Of a stretch of DNA of 9,706 nucleotides, positions 1 through 6,952 are shown piece after piece. The number at the start of each line of letters is the position of its first letter. Position 1 is the stretch's first letter. The stretch comes from an uncultured Flavobacteriales bacterium (GTDB taxonomy: Bacteria > Bacteroidota > Bacteroidia > Flavobacteriales_D > Crocinitomicaceae). The notes beneath the pieces were generated by a model, which had not been told where the DNA came from, made no database searches, and was given only the letters and a program-made list of their open reading frames with translations. The DNA lies in NCBI GenBank assembly GCA_913031405.1, contig CAJWCX010000023.1:1-9706 (forward strand). Direction: 5' to 3'. Made by a program: the position numbers and the translations under genes.

Positions 1-555
1 GTTGTACTGCCTGGTGGTTTTTCTTTTGGCGATTACTTGCGTTCCGGAGCGATTTCAAGATTTTCTCCCATAATGAATGAGGTTATTTCGCATGCAAATA
101 GAGGCGGTTATGTTTTAGGAATCTGTAATGGATTTCAAATATTAACGGAATCAGGTCTTTTAGATGGAGCCTTGCTTCATAACAATAATCAAAAATTCAT
201 ATGTAAAAACGTACATCTTCGCGCAGTATCTGAAGAAGCATCTATTTCTGCGGGATTGGATAAGGATGTGGCCTATAAAATTCCTATTGCACACGGTGAA
301 GGCCGTTATCATGCTTCCGAATCTGTAATCAAGGAACTAGAGGAAAATGACCAAATTCTTTTTAAGTATTGCAATGAAAACGGTGAAGTAAATGAGGAGT
401 CTAATCCTAATGGATCATTAAATAACATTGCTGGAATTGCAAATAAGAAGAAAAATATTTTTGGAATGATGCCGCATCCTGAAAGAGCATCTGATGATAT
501 TTTATCAAACGTGGAGGGTAAATTGTTCTTTGAATCAATCTTAAAATATAGCTAA
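1..555 (+). CDS. purQ: Phosphoribosylformylglycinamidine synthase subunit PurQ (5' partial)
   Basis: This is the glutamine amidotransferase subunit of FGAM synthase. It hydrolyses glutamine and passes ammonia to PurL in the fourth step of IMP synthesis, in the cytoplasm. The reading frame is open from base 1, and the segment before the first in-frame start-like codon (TTG at 37) already encodes the conserved VVLPGGFSFGDYLRSGAI block, so the gene begins left of the window. About 40 N-terminal residues of a family usually near 225-230 residues are missing. Class I amidotransferase residues are present: the nucleophile Cys in GICNGFQIL (codon 124-126) and the His and Glu of MMPHPERA (475-477 and 481-483). 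The IAHGEGRYH segment is also typical. The sequence matches the small, stand-alone PurQ type and not the C-terminal domain of the large fused PurL. The stop codon TAA shares its last base with the purD ATG, which suggests translational coupling. Identification is very secure. Confidence 0.96.
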   Translation, partial: VVLPGGFSFGDYLRSGAISRFSPIMNEVISHANRGGYVLGICNGFQILTESGLLDGALLHNNNQKFICKNVHLRAVSEEASISAGLDKDVAYKIPIAHGEGRYHASESVIKELEENDQILFKYCNENGEVNEESNPNGSLNNIAGIANKKKNIFGMMPHPERASDDILSNVEGKLFFESILKYS

Positions 556-1832
556 TGAAAATTTTGTTATTAGGCTCTGGTGGAAGAGAACATGCTCTTG
601 CATGGAAAATGGCTCAAAGCTCCATATTAGACGAATTGTATATTGCACCGGGAAATTCAGGTACAAGAAAACACGGAAAGAACATTCCTATTGATCCAAA
701 TGATTTTGATGCGGTAAAAAAAACAGTGATAGACAACAATATAGAAATTGTTATTGTTGGTCCCGAGCAACCTTTAGTTGATGGTATTGCTGACTTCTTT
801 ATGAATGATGATGTGCTTTATAATATCCCAGTTGTTGGTCCTGATTCGAAAGGTGCTCAATTAGAAGGGAGTAAAGACTTTGCAAAGTCTTTTATGAAAA
901 AATATAATATTCCTACCGCCAAGTATGGAACGTTTACTAAAGATACTTTGGAAAAAGGAATTGAATTCTTAAAAGCAATGGACGCTCCTTATGTTCTTAA
1001 GGCAGATGGATTGGCTGCCGGAAAAGGAGTCTTGATTATAGATGATTTGAAGGAAGCTGAATCAGAGCTCAAGAACATGTTAATGGATTCTAAGTTTGGT
1101 GCAGCAAGTGAAAAAGTAGTGATTGAGGAATTTCTTGATGGAAGGGAAGTATCTGTTTTTATCATTACCGATGGTGAGTCCTTCAAGCTTCTTCCAGAAG
1201 CAAAAGATTACAAACGAATTGGTGAACAAGACACGGGTTTGAATACAGGAGGAATGGGGGCCATAAGTCCAGTCCCTTTTGCAGATGCTGGGTTTATGGA
1301 TAAGGTTCACAATCAGATTATTGTTCCAACGACCAAAGGTTTGCGCTCTGAAGGGATTAAGTATAAAGGTTTTATCTTCTTTGGTTTAATTAATGTGAAA
1401 GGAGATCCATATGTTATAGAATACAATTGCCGTTTAGGAGATCCTGAAACTGAGGTTGTGCTTCCTCGTTTGAAATCAGATATACTTGATTTATTTGAAG
1501 GAATTGCTACAAACACGCTTTCGGAAAGAGATATCCAATTTTACGATAAAAGTGCAGCTACTGTGATGCTTGTTTCAGGAGGTTACCCCAATAAGTATCA
1601 GAAAGGGAAACAGATTTATGGATTGAATACTGTTGTGGATAGTTTGTGCTTTCATGCAGGGACAAAGTCTGACGGACCTTCCTCAGTGACCTCTGGCGGA
1701 AGAGTCATAGCCGTAACTTCATATGGCAAAAACATAGAGTTTGCGGTTAAAAAGTCTTATGAGACAGTTGAAAAAATAAGCTTTGAAGGAATGAATTACA
1801 GAAAAGATATAGGTTTTGATTTAATCAAATAA
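555..1832 (+). CDS. purD: Phosphoribosylamine--glycine ligase (GAR synthetase)
   Basis: PurD joins 5-phosphoribosylamine and glycine using ATP to give glycinamide ribonucleotide, the second step of purine synthesis, in the cytoplasm. The 425-residue length is normal for the family. The N-terminal domain opens with LLLGSGGREHALAWK (residues 4-18) and contains VGPEQPLVDG (68-77). The ATP-grasp domain shows the central SKDFAKSFMKKYNIPTA segment (106-122), the ATP-binding loop LKADGLAAGKGV (148-159), the EEFLDGREVS strand (191-200), the DTGLNTGGMGA loop (226-236) and the family signature NCRLGDPETE (291-300). The C-terminal domain carries SGGYP. The ATG lies in a TAATG overlap with the purQ stop, and no Shine-Dalgarno sequence is visible, so coupling to purQ translation is likely. 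Nothing is truncated or unusual. Confidence 0.98.
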   Translation: MKILLLGSGGREHALAWKMAQSSILDELYIAPGNSGTRKHGKNIPIDPNDFDAVKKTVIDNNIEIVIVGPEQPLVDGIADFFMNDDVLYNIPVVGPDSKGAQLEGSKDFAKSFMKKYNIPTAKYGTFTKDTLEKGIEFLKAMDAPYVLKADGLAAGKGVLIIDDLKEAESELKNMLMDSKFGAASEKVVIEEFLDGREVSVFIITDGESFKLLPEAKDYKRIGEQDTGLNTGGMGAISPVPFADAGFMDKVHNQIIVPTTKGLRSEGIKYKGFIFFGLINVKGDPYVIEYNCRLGDPETEVVLPRLKSDILDLFEGIATNTLSERDIQFYDKSAATVMLVSGGYPNKYQKGKQIYGLNTVVDSLCFHAGTKSDGPSSVTSGGRVIAVTSYGKNIEFAVKKSYETVEKISFEGMNYRKDIGFDLIK

Positions 1833-1843
1833 TCCGTACATTG
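1815..1843 (+). promoter_or_regulatory. Possible Bacteroidota-type promoter before the CorC-like gene
   Basis: TTTG at 1815-1818 is followed after 18 bases by TACATTG (1837-1843), which resembles the Bacteroidota sigma-A pattern TTG-N17-23-TAnnTTTG with an imperfect -7 box. It ends 10 bases before the ATG at 1854, a similar arrangement to the better ruvB candidate. The -33 part lies inside the end of purD. The match is imperfect in AT-rich DNA and could be chance, and the downstream gene may simply be read through from purD. Confidence 0.25.
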
Positions 1844-1853
1844 TTGTTGTAAT

Positions 1854-3110
1854 ATGTTCAACGCTTTCTGCTTAATTTTCATATCTCTTTTATTTTCTGC
1901 TTTTTTTTCTGGAATGGAATTGGCCTTTTTGTCATCGAATCGCCTGAAAATTGAGGTTGATAAAAGCAAAGGAACTCTCCTAAGTAAGATCCATTCTGTT
2001 TTTTATGAGAATGAGTCAAAAATGATTGCTTTTATTCTTCTTGGAAACAATATATCTATCGTCGTTTACGGTATTTCTGCTGCGCTTATCCTCGAGCCCA
2101 TCATTCAAGGATGGGGAATAACATCCGCCTCATTACTTCTTCTTCTCCAAACACTACTTTCTACCTTACTTGTTTTGGTAGCGGCTGAGTTTATTCCTAA
2201 AAGTATTGTTCAGTTTAATCCCAATCGATCCCTAAAAATAGGAACCTTTCCCTTGTTCATTCTGTATGTTATTTTATACATTCCTACCAATGTGATTCTT
2301 GTATTTAGCTGGGTCATCCTAAAAGCATTGGGCTATGACCATAAAACAAATCAAAAAGTATTTTCTAAGGTTGATCTTGAATATTTTGTTGATGATCTAT
2401 CGGAGCGTATTGAAAGTGAGGAGATTTCCACGGACGATATGGCACTGCTTCGGAATGCGCTTGACTTTTCTAAAGTAAAAGCCAGGGATTGTATGATTCC
2501 GAGGACCGATATTATTTCCGTAGACATTAATGATTCATTGGATTCAGTTAAGAATTTATTCATAGCGAAAGGGCTATCAAAAATCATTATTTACAGGGAT
2601 TCAATAGATAATATTATTGGTTATGTGCATTCTTATGACATGTTTAAATCTCCCAATTCCATTAAACAGATTCTGCTACCTCTTCACTTCGTTCCGTCCG
2701 TTATTACGGGTAAAGAGCTACTCGAAAAATTCACTGAGCAGGCCGGTAATATAGCCATTGTTACTGACGAGTATGGTGGAACTGCGGGTATGGTGACACT
2801 GGAGGATGTGATAGAAGAAATTTTTGGTGAAATTGAAGACGAGCATGATCAAGATGATTTGTTTGAACAGAAGATTTCTGATAACCATTTTAGATTTTCA
2901 GCTCGTGTTGAAATAGATTATATCAACGAACAGTATAAATTAAATATTCCTGATTCTGAGGATTATGAAACCCTGGGAGGTTTGATTTTATTTGAGCTTG
3001 CAAATATCCCCGAAAAGAATTCCAAGCTCAAAATGAAAGACTTGACTTTTGTAGTTGAAGAAGTAACGGATCGCCGAATTGAAATTGTCAGTGTATACCT
3101 TGAGTCATGA
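1854..3110 (+). CDS. CorC/HlyC-family membrane protein (DUF21/CNNM, CBS pair, CorC_HlyC)
   Basis: This is an inner-membrane protein of the CNNM/CorC family. Characterised members take part in Mg2+ (sometimes Na+ or Co2+) export, but the substrate here is unknown. The 418 residues fall into the standard order. A DUF21/CNNM membrane domain (about 1-160) has hydrophobic segments near 3-25, 58-82, 93-115 and 131-157, the hallmark LLGNN (62-66), and AEFIPKS (111-117) in place of the more common GEITPK-like motif. A tandem CBS pair follows: the first from MIPRTDIISV (214-223), the second around 275-330 with the conserved DEYGGTAGMVTLEDVIEEIFGEI stretch (305-327). A C-terminal CorC_HlyC domain (about 344-417) is anchored by YETLGG (371-376). 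Bacteroidota gliding gene gldE encodes the same architecture, but gldD-like neighbours are absent, so I do not use that name. It starts 21 bases after purD and overlaps the next gene by ATGA. Confidence 0.93.
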   Translation: MFNAFCLIFISLLFSAFFSGMELAFLSSNRLKIEVDKSKGTLLSKIHSVFYENESKMIAFILLGNNISIVVYGISAALILEPIIQGWGITSASLLLLLQTLLSTLLVLVAAEFIPKSIVQFNPNRSLKIGTFPLFILYVILYIPTNVILVFSWVILKALGYDHKTNQKVFSKVDLEYFVDDLSERIESEEISTDDMALLRNALDFSKVKARDCMIPRTDIISVDINDSLDSVKNLFIAKGLSKIIIYRDSIDNIIGYVHSYDMFKSPNSIKQILLPLHFVPSVITGKELLEKFTEQAGNIAIVTDEYGGTAGMVTLEDVIEEIFGEIEDEHDQDDLFEQKISDNHFRFSARVEIDYINEQYKLNIPDSEDYETLGGLILFELANIPEKNSKLKMKDLTFVVEEVTDRRIEIVSVYLES

Positions 3111-3967
3111 AACATTACTACTTCCTGATTGTATTGTCATTTACTCTAATTTCTTGTGCCTCTAGGACCTATCATTTACCGAATCAGCTAAATGAAATTT
3201 CAGGTATTGATGATGCCTTCCGCAGTGCGTATTTTTCCATAAACGACAGTGGAGATGGCCCTTTCGTATACATAATGAATGAAGATGGTGGTAGTATTTT
3301 ACATAAAATGTTTGTTTCTGGAACTGATAACATCGATTGGGAGGACCTATCTACTGATGGTGAATTTTTATATATTGGTGATATTGGGAATAATCGAAAT
3401 CAGAGGAGGGATTTGATGGTTTATCGTGTTCCTATAAATTATTCATGGACGTTTTATTATAACGGTGGAAAACTCAACCATAATTTACCTGACACCGTCC
3501 AAGCTGAATTTTTTGTATTCAATTATCCGGATCAAATAATGTTTCCGCCCGAGGACAGCCAAATGAATTTTGACTCAGAAGCGCTTACCTATGCCGACGG
3601 AAAATTATTGATTTTATCCAAAGACAGGTCCAAGCCCTATAAAGGCATCTGTAAAATTTACGAGGCGGACTTATCAAACAATATGCTGGAGGTGAAATTA
3701 CTTCAAGAGATTCATTTAAAAGGAGTCTCTTGGCTAACAGGATCGGTAACAGGTTGTGATTATTTAAACAACAAGTTATATGTGTTGACCTATAAACGAT
3801 TATACATATTTGAGCGCAGTAATGGTCAGTTTGAATTAATTCGAAAAAAGAATCTTGGTTCACTTCAGCAATGGGAGGGAATATGTGTTGATTCAGAAAA
3901 ACAAATAAGAATTGTTGCTGAGAAAAGTCGATTAGGAAAACAAAAGATGAAAATAATTAAACTATGA
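3107..3967 (+). CDS. Lipoprotein with probable beta-propeller domain, function unknown
   Basis: This is an exported lipoprotein of 286 residues. The N-terminus is a classic type II signal peptide: MKHYYFLIVLSF followed by the lipobox LISC, with Cys17 as the lipidation site. The residues after it (ASRTYHL) lack an acidic surface-export signal, so a periplasm-facing membrane anchor is plausible but inferred. The mature part contains the motifs EISGID (30-35), NDSGDGP (46-52), DWEDLS (78-83) and YIGDIGNN (89-96), then SEALTY (157-162) and QQWEGICVD (254-262). I recognise this motif order from uncharacterised beta-propeller-like proteins that share weak likeness with SdiA-regulated and phytase-like esterase families. 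No enzymatic residues can be assigned. The ATG overlaps the upstream stop as ATGA, and its own stop overlaps the next gene in the same way, so the three products are probably translated together. There is no Shine-Dalgarno sequence. Confidence 0.85.
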   Translation: MKHYYFLIVLSFTLISCASRTYHLPNQLNEISGIDDAFRSAYFSINDSGDGPFVYIMNEDGGSILHKMFVSGTDNIDWEDLSTDGEFLYIGDIGNNRNQRRDLMVYRVPINYSWTFYYNGGKLNHNLPDTVQAEFFVFNYPDQIMFPPEDSQMNFDSEALTYADGKLLILSKDRSKPYKGICKIYEADLSNNMLEVKLLQEIHLKGVSWLTGSVTGCDYLNNKLYVLTYKRLYIFERSNGQFELIRKKNLGSLQQWEGICVDSEKQIRIVAEKSRLGKQKMKIIKL

Positions 3968-4641
3968 ATTCAAGGCTCTCAATAAAGCATTTTGATGCAG
4001 TGATTTTTGATATGGACGGTGTTCTGATCGATTCAGAACCTTTATGGAAAATTGCGATGGAAAAAGTTTTTTCATCGCTTGGCTGTGAATTATCAAAAAA
4101 TGATTTTCAAAGGACAGTGGGGTTGAGAATAGATGAGGTGATTACTTATTGGAATAAGGATCAGAATCTTGGAATTCAAGATGTTTCGCTGGTTGAAACT
4201 GCCATTATCGACCAAATGATTGATTTGGTTACTGAATCCCCAGTTCCATTGACTGGAGTGATTGATACCTTGAAATTTATAAAAAATAAAAAAGTAAAAA
4301 TAGGATTGGCTACATCATCTCCGGAGCGTTTAATGATGGCTGTTCTCGATGGTTTAAAAATTAAAGAATATTTTGATGTAGCTCATTCGGCACAGTTCGA
4401 AGATTTTGGAAAACCTCATCCTGCAGTATATTTGACAACGGCACAAAAGCTTGAGGTGGGTTCTCAAAAATGTCTCGTGATTGAGGATTCCCTCAACGGA
4501 GTCATATCAGGAATGTCGGCAAAAATGAAAGTCGTTTGTATACCTGAAAAAACGCATTTGAAAGAACCGCGTCTGATGGTTTCAGATTATCAATTTGAAG
4601 ATATGCTTCTTATGCTTAAAGAGATTCAAGAGAATGATTGA
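3964..4641 (+). CDS. hxpB: HAD-superfamily sugar/hexitol-phosphate phosphatase, HxpB (YniC)-like
   Basis: This is a cytoplasmic Mg2+-dependent phosphatase of the HAD superfamily, beta-phosphoglucomutase-like branch. All four HAD motifs are visible: nucleophile Asp16 and acid/base Asp18 in IFDMDGVLIDSE (14-25), Thr117 or Ser118 in GLATSSP (114-120), Lys150 in GKPHP (149-153), and Glu174/Asp175 in VIEDSLNG (172-179). The helical cap lies between about 25 and 95. Within this very broad family the blocks SEPLW, VGLRIDEVITYW, KPHPAVYL and VIEDSLNGVIS resemble, from memory, E. coli YniC/HxpB, which dephosphorylates hexitol phosphates and 2-deoxyglucose 6-phosphate. Length (225) also fits. The exact substrate is inferred, and a beta-phosphoglucomutase or another phosphatase cannot be excluded. 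The ATG overlaps the lipoprotein stop (ATGA). It is the last gene of the overlapping trio and is followed by a 65-base gap. Confidence 0.88.
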   Translation: MNSRLSIKHFDAVIFDMDGVLIDSEPLWKIAMEKVFSSLGCELSKNDFQRTVGLRIDEVITYWNKDQNLGIQDVSLVETAIIDQMIDLVTESPVPLTGVIDTLKFIKNKKVKIGLATSSPERLMMAVLDGLKIKEYFDVAHSAQFEDFGKPHPAVYLTTAQKLEVGSQKCLVIEDSLNGVISGMSAKMKVVCIPEKTHLKEPRLMVSDYQFEDMLLMLKEIQEND

Positions 4642-4706
4642 TTTTTTCCTTTTTTTATTCCATGTTTGGTGTCGTTTGCTTTTGTAAATTTGTTTTAAAG
4701 TATTAG
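4642..4706. other. Short intergenic gap between hxpB-like gene and ruvB
   Basis: This 65-base gap begins with two pyrimidine tracts rich in T (about 4641-4660) but shows no convincing stem before them, so I do not call an intrinsic terminator. Its right half holds the promoter-like element described separately. An in-frame TAG at 4704-4706 directly precedes the ruvB GTG. Confidence 0.6.
4665..4692 (+). promoter_or_regulatory. Candidate sigma-A-type (Bacteroidota) promoter for ruvB
   Basis: TAAATTTG at 4685-4692 is an exact match to the Bacteroidota -7 consensus TAnnTTTG. A TTTG at 4665-4668 could serve as the -33 element with a 16-base spacer, one base shorter than the usual range. Transcription would then start about 6-8 bases downstream, leaving a leader of roughly ten bases or fewer before the GTG at 4707. 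The motif is short and the DNA AT-rich, so this is a candidate only. Confidence 0.45.
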
Positions 4707-5729
4707 GTGGAAGATTCGTTTGATTATAAAGAAGAGGCAGAAAATAATTCTGAGAAGGAGTTTGATAAAGTCCTCAGGCCTCAGTATCTTATTGATTTTG
4801 CTGGACAACCTAGTATTGTAGAAAATCTCGAGATTTTTGCGAAGGCGGCTAAGCTCAGAAAGGAGCCTCTAGATCATGTATTGCTTCACGGTCCTCCGGG
4901 CCTTGGAAAAACTACTTTGGCAAATATTATTGCCAATGAAATGGAAGTCGGTTTTAAGGTAACGAGTGGGCCAGTGTTAGATAAACCAGGAGATCTTGCC
5001 GGTTTATTAACGAATTTAGCTTCGGGTGATGTTCTTTTTATCGATGAGATACATCGTCTGAGTCCCGTTGTAGAAGAGTATTTGTATTCGGCTATGGAAG
5101 ATTATGCTATCGATATCCTTATTGATTCAGGACCCAATGCTAGAACTGTTCAGATTAATCTTAATCCCTTTACCCTCATTGGTGCAACAACGCGTTCTGG
5201 ATTGTTGACAAGTCCTTTGCGCGCACGATTTGGAATCAATTCCCGTTTGGAGTATTATAATGCCGAGACCCTAACATCAATCATTGAACGTTCAGCAAGG
5301 CTTTTGGACATTCAAATCGACTTCAATGCTGCTGCAAAAATAGCGGGACGTAGTAGGGGTACACCTAGGATCTGCAATGCCTTATTGAGGCGCGTGAGAG
5401 ATTTTGCTCAAATAAAAGGGAGTGGTAAAATAGATGAAAATATTACGGAAGTTGCTTTGAAAGCATTAAATGTAGATGCGAATGGACTTGATGAAATGGA
5501 CGTGCGAATTTTGCGTGTTATTGTCGAAAAGTTCAGTGGTGGCCCAGTGGGGCTATCAACTGTAGCTACCGCTATTGGTGAAAATGCGGGGACTATAGAA
5601 GAGGTCTATGAACCCTTTTTGATACAAGAAGGTTTTATTATGCGGACACCAAGGGGACGAAAAGCCACTCAAAAGACATTCAATCACTTGGGCCTGAGCC
5701 CGGGGTCAATTCAAGGCGATCTTTTCTAA
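4707..5729 (+). CDS. ruvB: Holliday junction branch migration ATPase RuvB
   Basis: RuvB is the hexameric AAA+ motor that, with RuvA, drives branch migration of Holliday junctions in recombination and repair. It has 340 residues, normal for the family. The AAA+ large domain shows Walker A GPPGLGKTT (62-70), Walker B VLFIDEIH (109-116) with Asp113/Glu114, the RuvA-contacting beta-hairpin region (about 140-157), sensor I GATTRSG (159-165) and the arginine-finger segment SPLRARFG (169-176). The small domain has the sensor II motif RGTPR (217-221), and a winged-helix DNA-binding domain follows (about 255-335, with GGPVG and YEPFLIQEGF). The start must be GTG 4707 or later, because an in-frame TAG sits immediately before it. 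No ATG occurs before Met79, far inside the ATPase core, and the conserved LRPQYLIDFAGQ (23-34) must be included. ruvA and ruvC are not adjacent. queG follows after one base. Confidence 0.97.
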   Translation: MEDSFDYKEEAENNSEKEFDKVLRPQYLIDFAGQPSIVENLEIFAKAAKLRKEPLDHVLLHGPPGLGKTTLANIIANEMEVGFKVTSGPVLDKPGDLAGLLTNLASGDVLFIDEIHRLSPVVEEYLYSAMEDYAIDILIDSGPNARTVQINLNPFTLIGATTRSGLLTSPLRARFGINSRLEYYNAETLTSIIERSARLLDIQIDFNAAAKIAGRSRGTPRICNALLRRVRDFAQIKGSGKIDENITEVALKALNVDANGLDEMDVRILRVIVEKFSGGPVGLSTVATAIGENAGTIEEVYEPFLIQEGFIMRTPRGRKATQKTFNHLGLSPGSIQGDLF

Positions 5730-5730
5730 G

Positions 5731-6666
5731 ATGGATGGAACGCTATTCAAGTCGGATATAAAGGCTAAAGCCACAGAACTTGGTTTTTTCTATTGTGGAT
5801 TTTCAAAGGCTGAATTTCTTGAAGACGAGGCACCAAAACTTGAAAAGTGGCTGAATAAAAATTATCATGGAAAGATGTCCTACATGTCCAATCACTTTGA
5901 CCTAAGGCTGGATCCTAGAAAGCTAGTTCCTGGTGCCAAATCGGTGATTTCACTTCTTTTCAATTATTCAACGTCAGAAGAACAAAAAGATAAGGAGGCT
6001 CCTAAAATATCCAAATATGCTTTTGGAGAGGATTACCACTATGTGGTTAAAGAACGTCTTTTTGAGCTTTTTGATTACACGAAAGTAATGATTGGTGATA
6101 TCAATGGAAGAGTTTTTGTTGATTCCGCTCCCGTCATGGATAAAGCCTGGGCCAAGAAATCAGGTTTAGGATGGATTGGTAAGAATTCTAATTTGATACA
6201 TCCTCGTGAAGGAAGTTTTTTCTTTATTGCAGAAATGATTATTGACGTTGATTTTGAACCCGATGGGCCGATTAAAGATTATTGTGGTTCCTGCACTAGA
6301 TGTATAGATGCTTGCCCTACTGATGCTATTGTGGAACCATATGTAATTGACGGCTCCCGTTGTATATCCTACCTTACTATTGAGTTGAAGGATGAGATAC
6401 TTCCAAATGAATTCAAATCAAAGATGGACAATTGGGCATTTGGATGTGATGTTTGTCAGGATATTTGTCCATGGAATCGTTTCACAAAAGTATCGAATGA
6501 GAAACGATTGAGTAATCCTAAATTATTGGATTTATCAAAAAAGGAATGGCAAGAAATGTCAAAAGAATTTTACGATGAGCTCTTTAAAAGAAGTGCGGTA
6601 AAAAGGACCAAGTACACAGGATTAAAAAGAAACATTAAGTTTTTAAAGACCCCAACTAAACAATAG
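5731..6666 (+). CDS. queG: Epoxyqueuosine reductase QueG (short form)
   Basis: QueG reduces epoxyqueuosine to queuosine at tRNA wobble position 34, using cobalamin and two [4Fe-4S] clusters. The N-terminal domain contains the family block DSAPVMDKAWAKKSGLGWIG (131-150), with the likely proton-donor Asp131 and a substrate/cobalamin-pocket region; the position after PVM is Asp where many homologues have Glu. The ferredoxin-like part has eight cluster cysteines: 185, 188, 191 and 195 in CGSCTRCIDAC, 211 in RCISY, and 239, 242 and 246 in CDVCQDICPWN. Only about 65 residues follow the last cysteine, so the long HEAT-like C-terminal region of the roughly 380-residue E. coli and Bacillus proteins is mostly absent. 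Total length is 311, which I believe is common in Bacteroidota. The ATG is one base after the ruvB stop, so the two are likely co-transcribed. The enzyme implies that B12 is available to the cell. Confidence 0.96.
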   Translation: MDGTLFKSDIKAKATELGFFYCGFSKAEFLEDEAPKLEKWLNKNYHGKMSYMSNHFDLRLDPRKLVPGAKSVISLLFNYSTSEEQKDKEAPKISKYAFGEDYHYVVKERLFELFDYTKVMIGDINGRVFVDSAPVMDKAWAKKSGLGWIGKNSNLIHPREGSFFFIAEMIIDVDFEPDGPIKDYCGSCTRCIDACPTDAIVEPYVIDGSRCISYLTIELKDEILPNEFKSKMDNWAFGCDVCQDICPWNRFTKVSNEKRLSNPKLLDLSKKEWQEMSKEFYDELFKRSAVKRTKYTGLKRNIKFLKTPTKQ

Positions 6667-6715
6667 TTGTGAATAATTACTCAAATAAGCGCTAAAAAGA
6701 AAAAACAAAACTAAC

Positions 6716-6723
6716 TAACTTCG
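6716..6723 (+). promoter_or_regulatory. Weak promoter-like -7 element before the 69-residue gene
   Basis: TAACTTCG matches the Bacteroidota TAnnTTTG pattern at all but one specified position and ends 16 bases before the ATG at 6740, similar to the ruvB spacing. No TTG is found at a suitable upstream distance, so the call is weak. The 73-base gap (6667-6739) also holds a purine-rich run, three tandem AACT units (6709-6720) and no convincing terminator. Confidence 0.25.
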
Positions 6724-6739
6724 TGTTAATGACTTCAGT

Positions 6740-6949
6740 ATGACAGCACAAGAAATGATTCAGGCGAAATACTCTGGGGAACTATCGAGCATGATGGATA
6801 TCGTTAATGTTATGGTTCAAGTTTTTGGGATTTTAATTGCAGGGATCATTGTATGGAGGATTTTTGCAGGTTACCAAAGCAAAAAACAAAATGAAAGATT
6901 CAAAAGTGATTATTTTGAGTCTTCATATTCAAAACATTGGAGAAAATAA
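6740..6949 (+). CDS. Small single-pass membrane protein, unknown function (69 aa)
   Basis: I do not recognise this family. The product has a mostly acidic N-terminal segment of about 20 residues, one strongly hydrophobic helix (about residues 21-43, IVNVMVQVFGILIAGIIVW), then a basic hydrophilic tail of about 25 residues rich in Lys, Arg, Ser and Tyr that ends in SKHWRK. By the positive-inside rule the tail should be cytoplasmic and the N-terminus outside. There is no lipobox and no cleavage site. The evidence that it is a real gene is its position: it fills the space between queG and kmo, has a promoter-like element upstream, ends three bases before the kmo start, and has a coherent membrane-protein composition. 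It could be a small membrane-complex subunit or adaptor, but nothing in the sequence fixes a role. Co-transcription with kmo is inferred from the spacing. Confidence 0.75.
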   Translation: MTAQEMIQAKYSGELSSMMDIVNVMVQVFGILIAGIIVWRIFAGYQSKKQNERFKSDYFESSYSKHWRK

Positions 6950-6952
6950 TCA

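Noticed and set aside
37..39. TTG as the start of purQ
   Set aside because: The frame is open to base 1 and the preceding codons encode a conserved PurQ block, so the gene is cut by the window edge.
1080..1310. Open minus-strand frames inside purD (also 989-1186 and 1313-1516)
   Set aside because: They lie antisense within a gene with unmistakable motifs, and their translations show no domain, signal or family likeness.
2351..2587. Minus-strand open frame within the CorC-like gene, and a similar one at 3585-3863 in the lipoprotein gene
   Set aside because: Ser-rich or mixed low-quality translations typical of antisense frames; the plus-strand genes are well supported.
1854..3110. Naming the CorC-like gene gldE (gliding motility)
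   Set aside because: The architecture is shared, but the following lipoprotein does not look like GldD and no other gliding gene is present.
4641..4660. T-rich tract after the phosphatase gene as an intrinsic terminator
   Set aside because: No stem with meaningful pairing precedes the T runs.
6709..6728. Three AACT units and a TAAC/GTTA inverted repeat before the 69-residue gene as an operator
   Set aside because: Very short, low-complexity and expected by chance in AT-rich DNA; the arms are only four bases.
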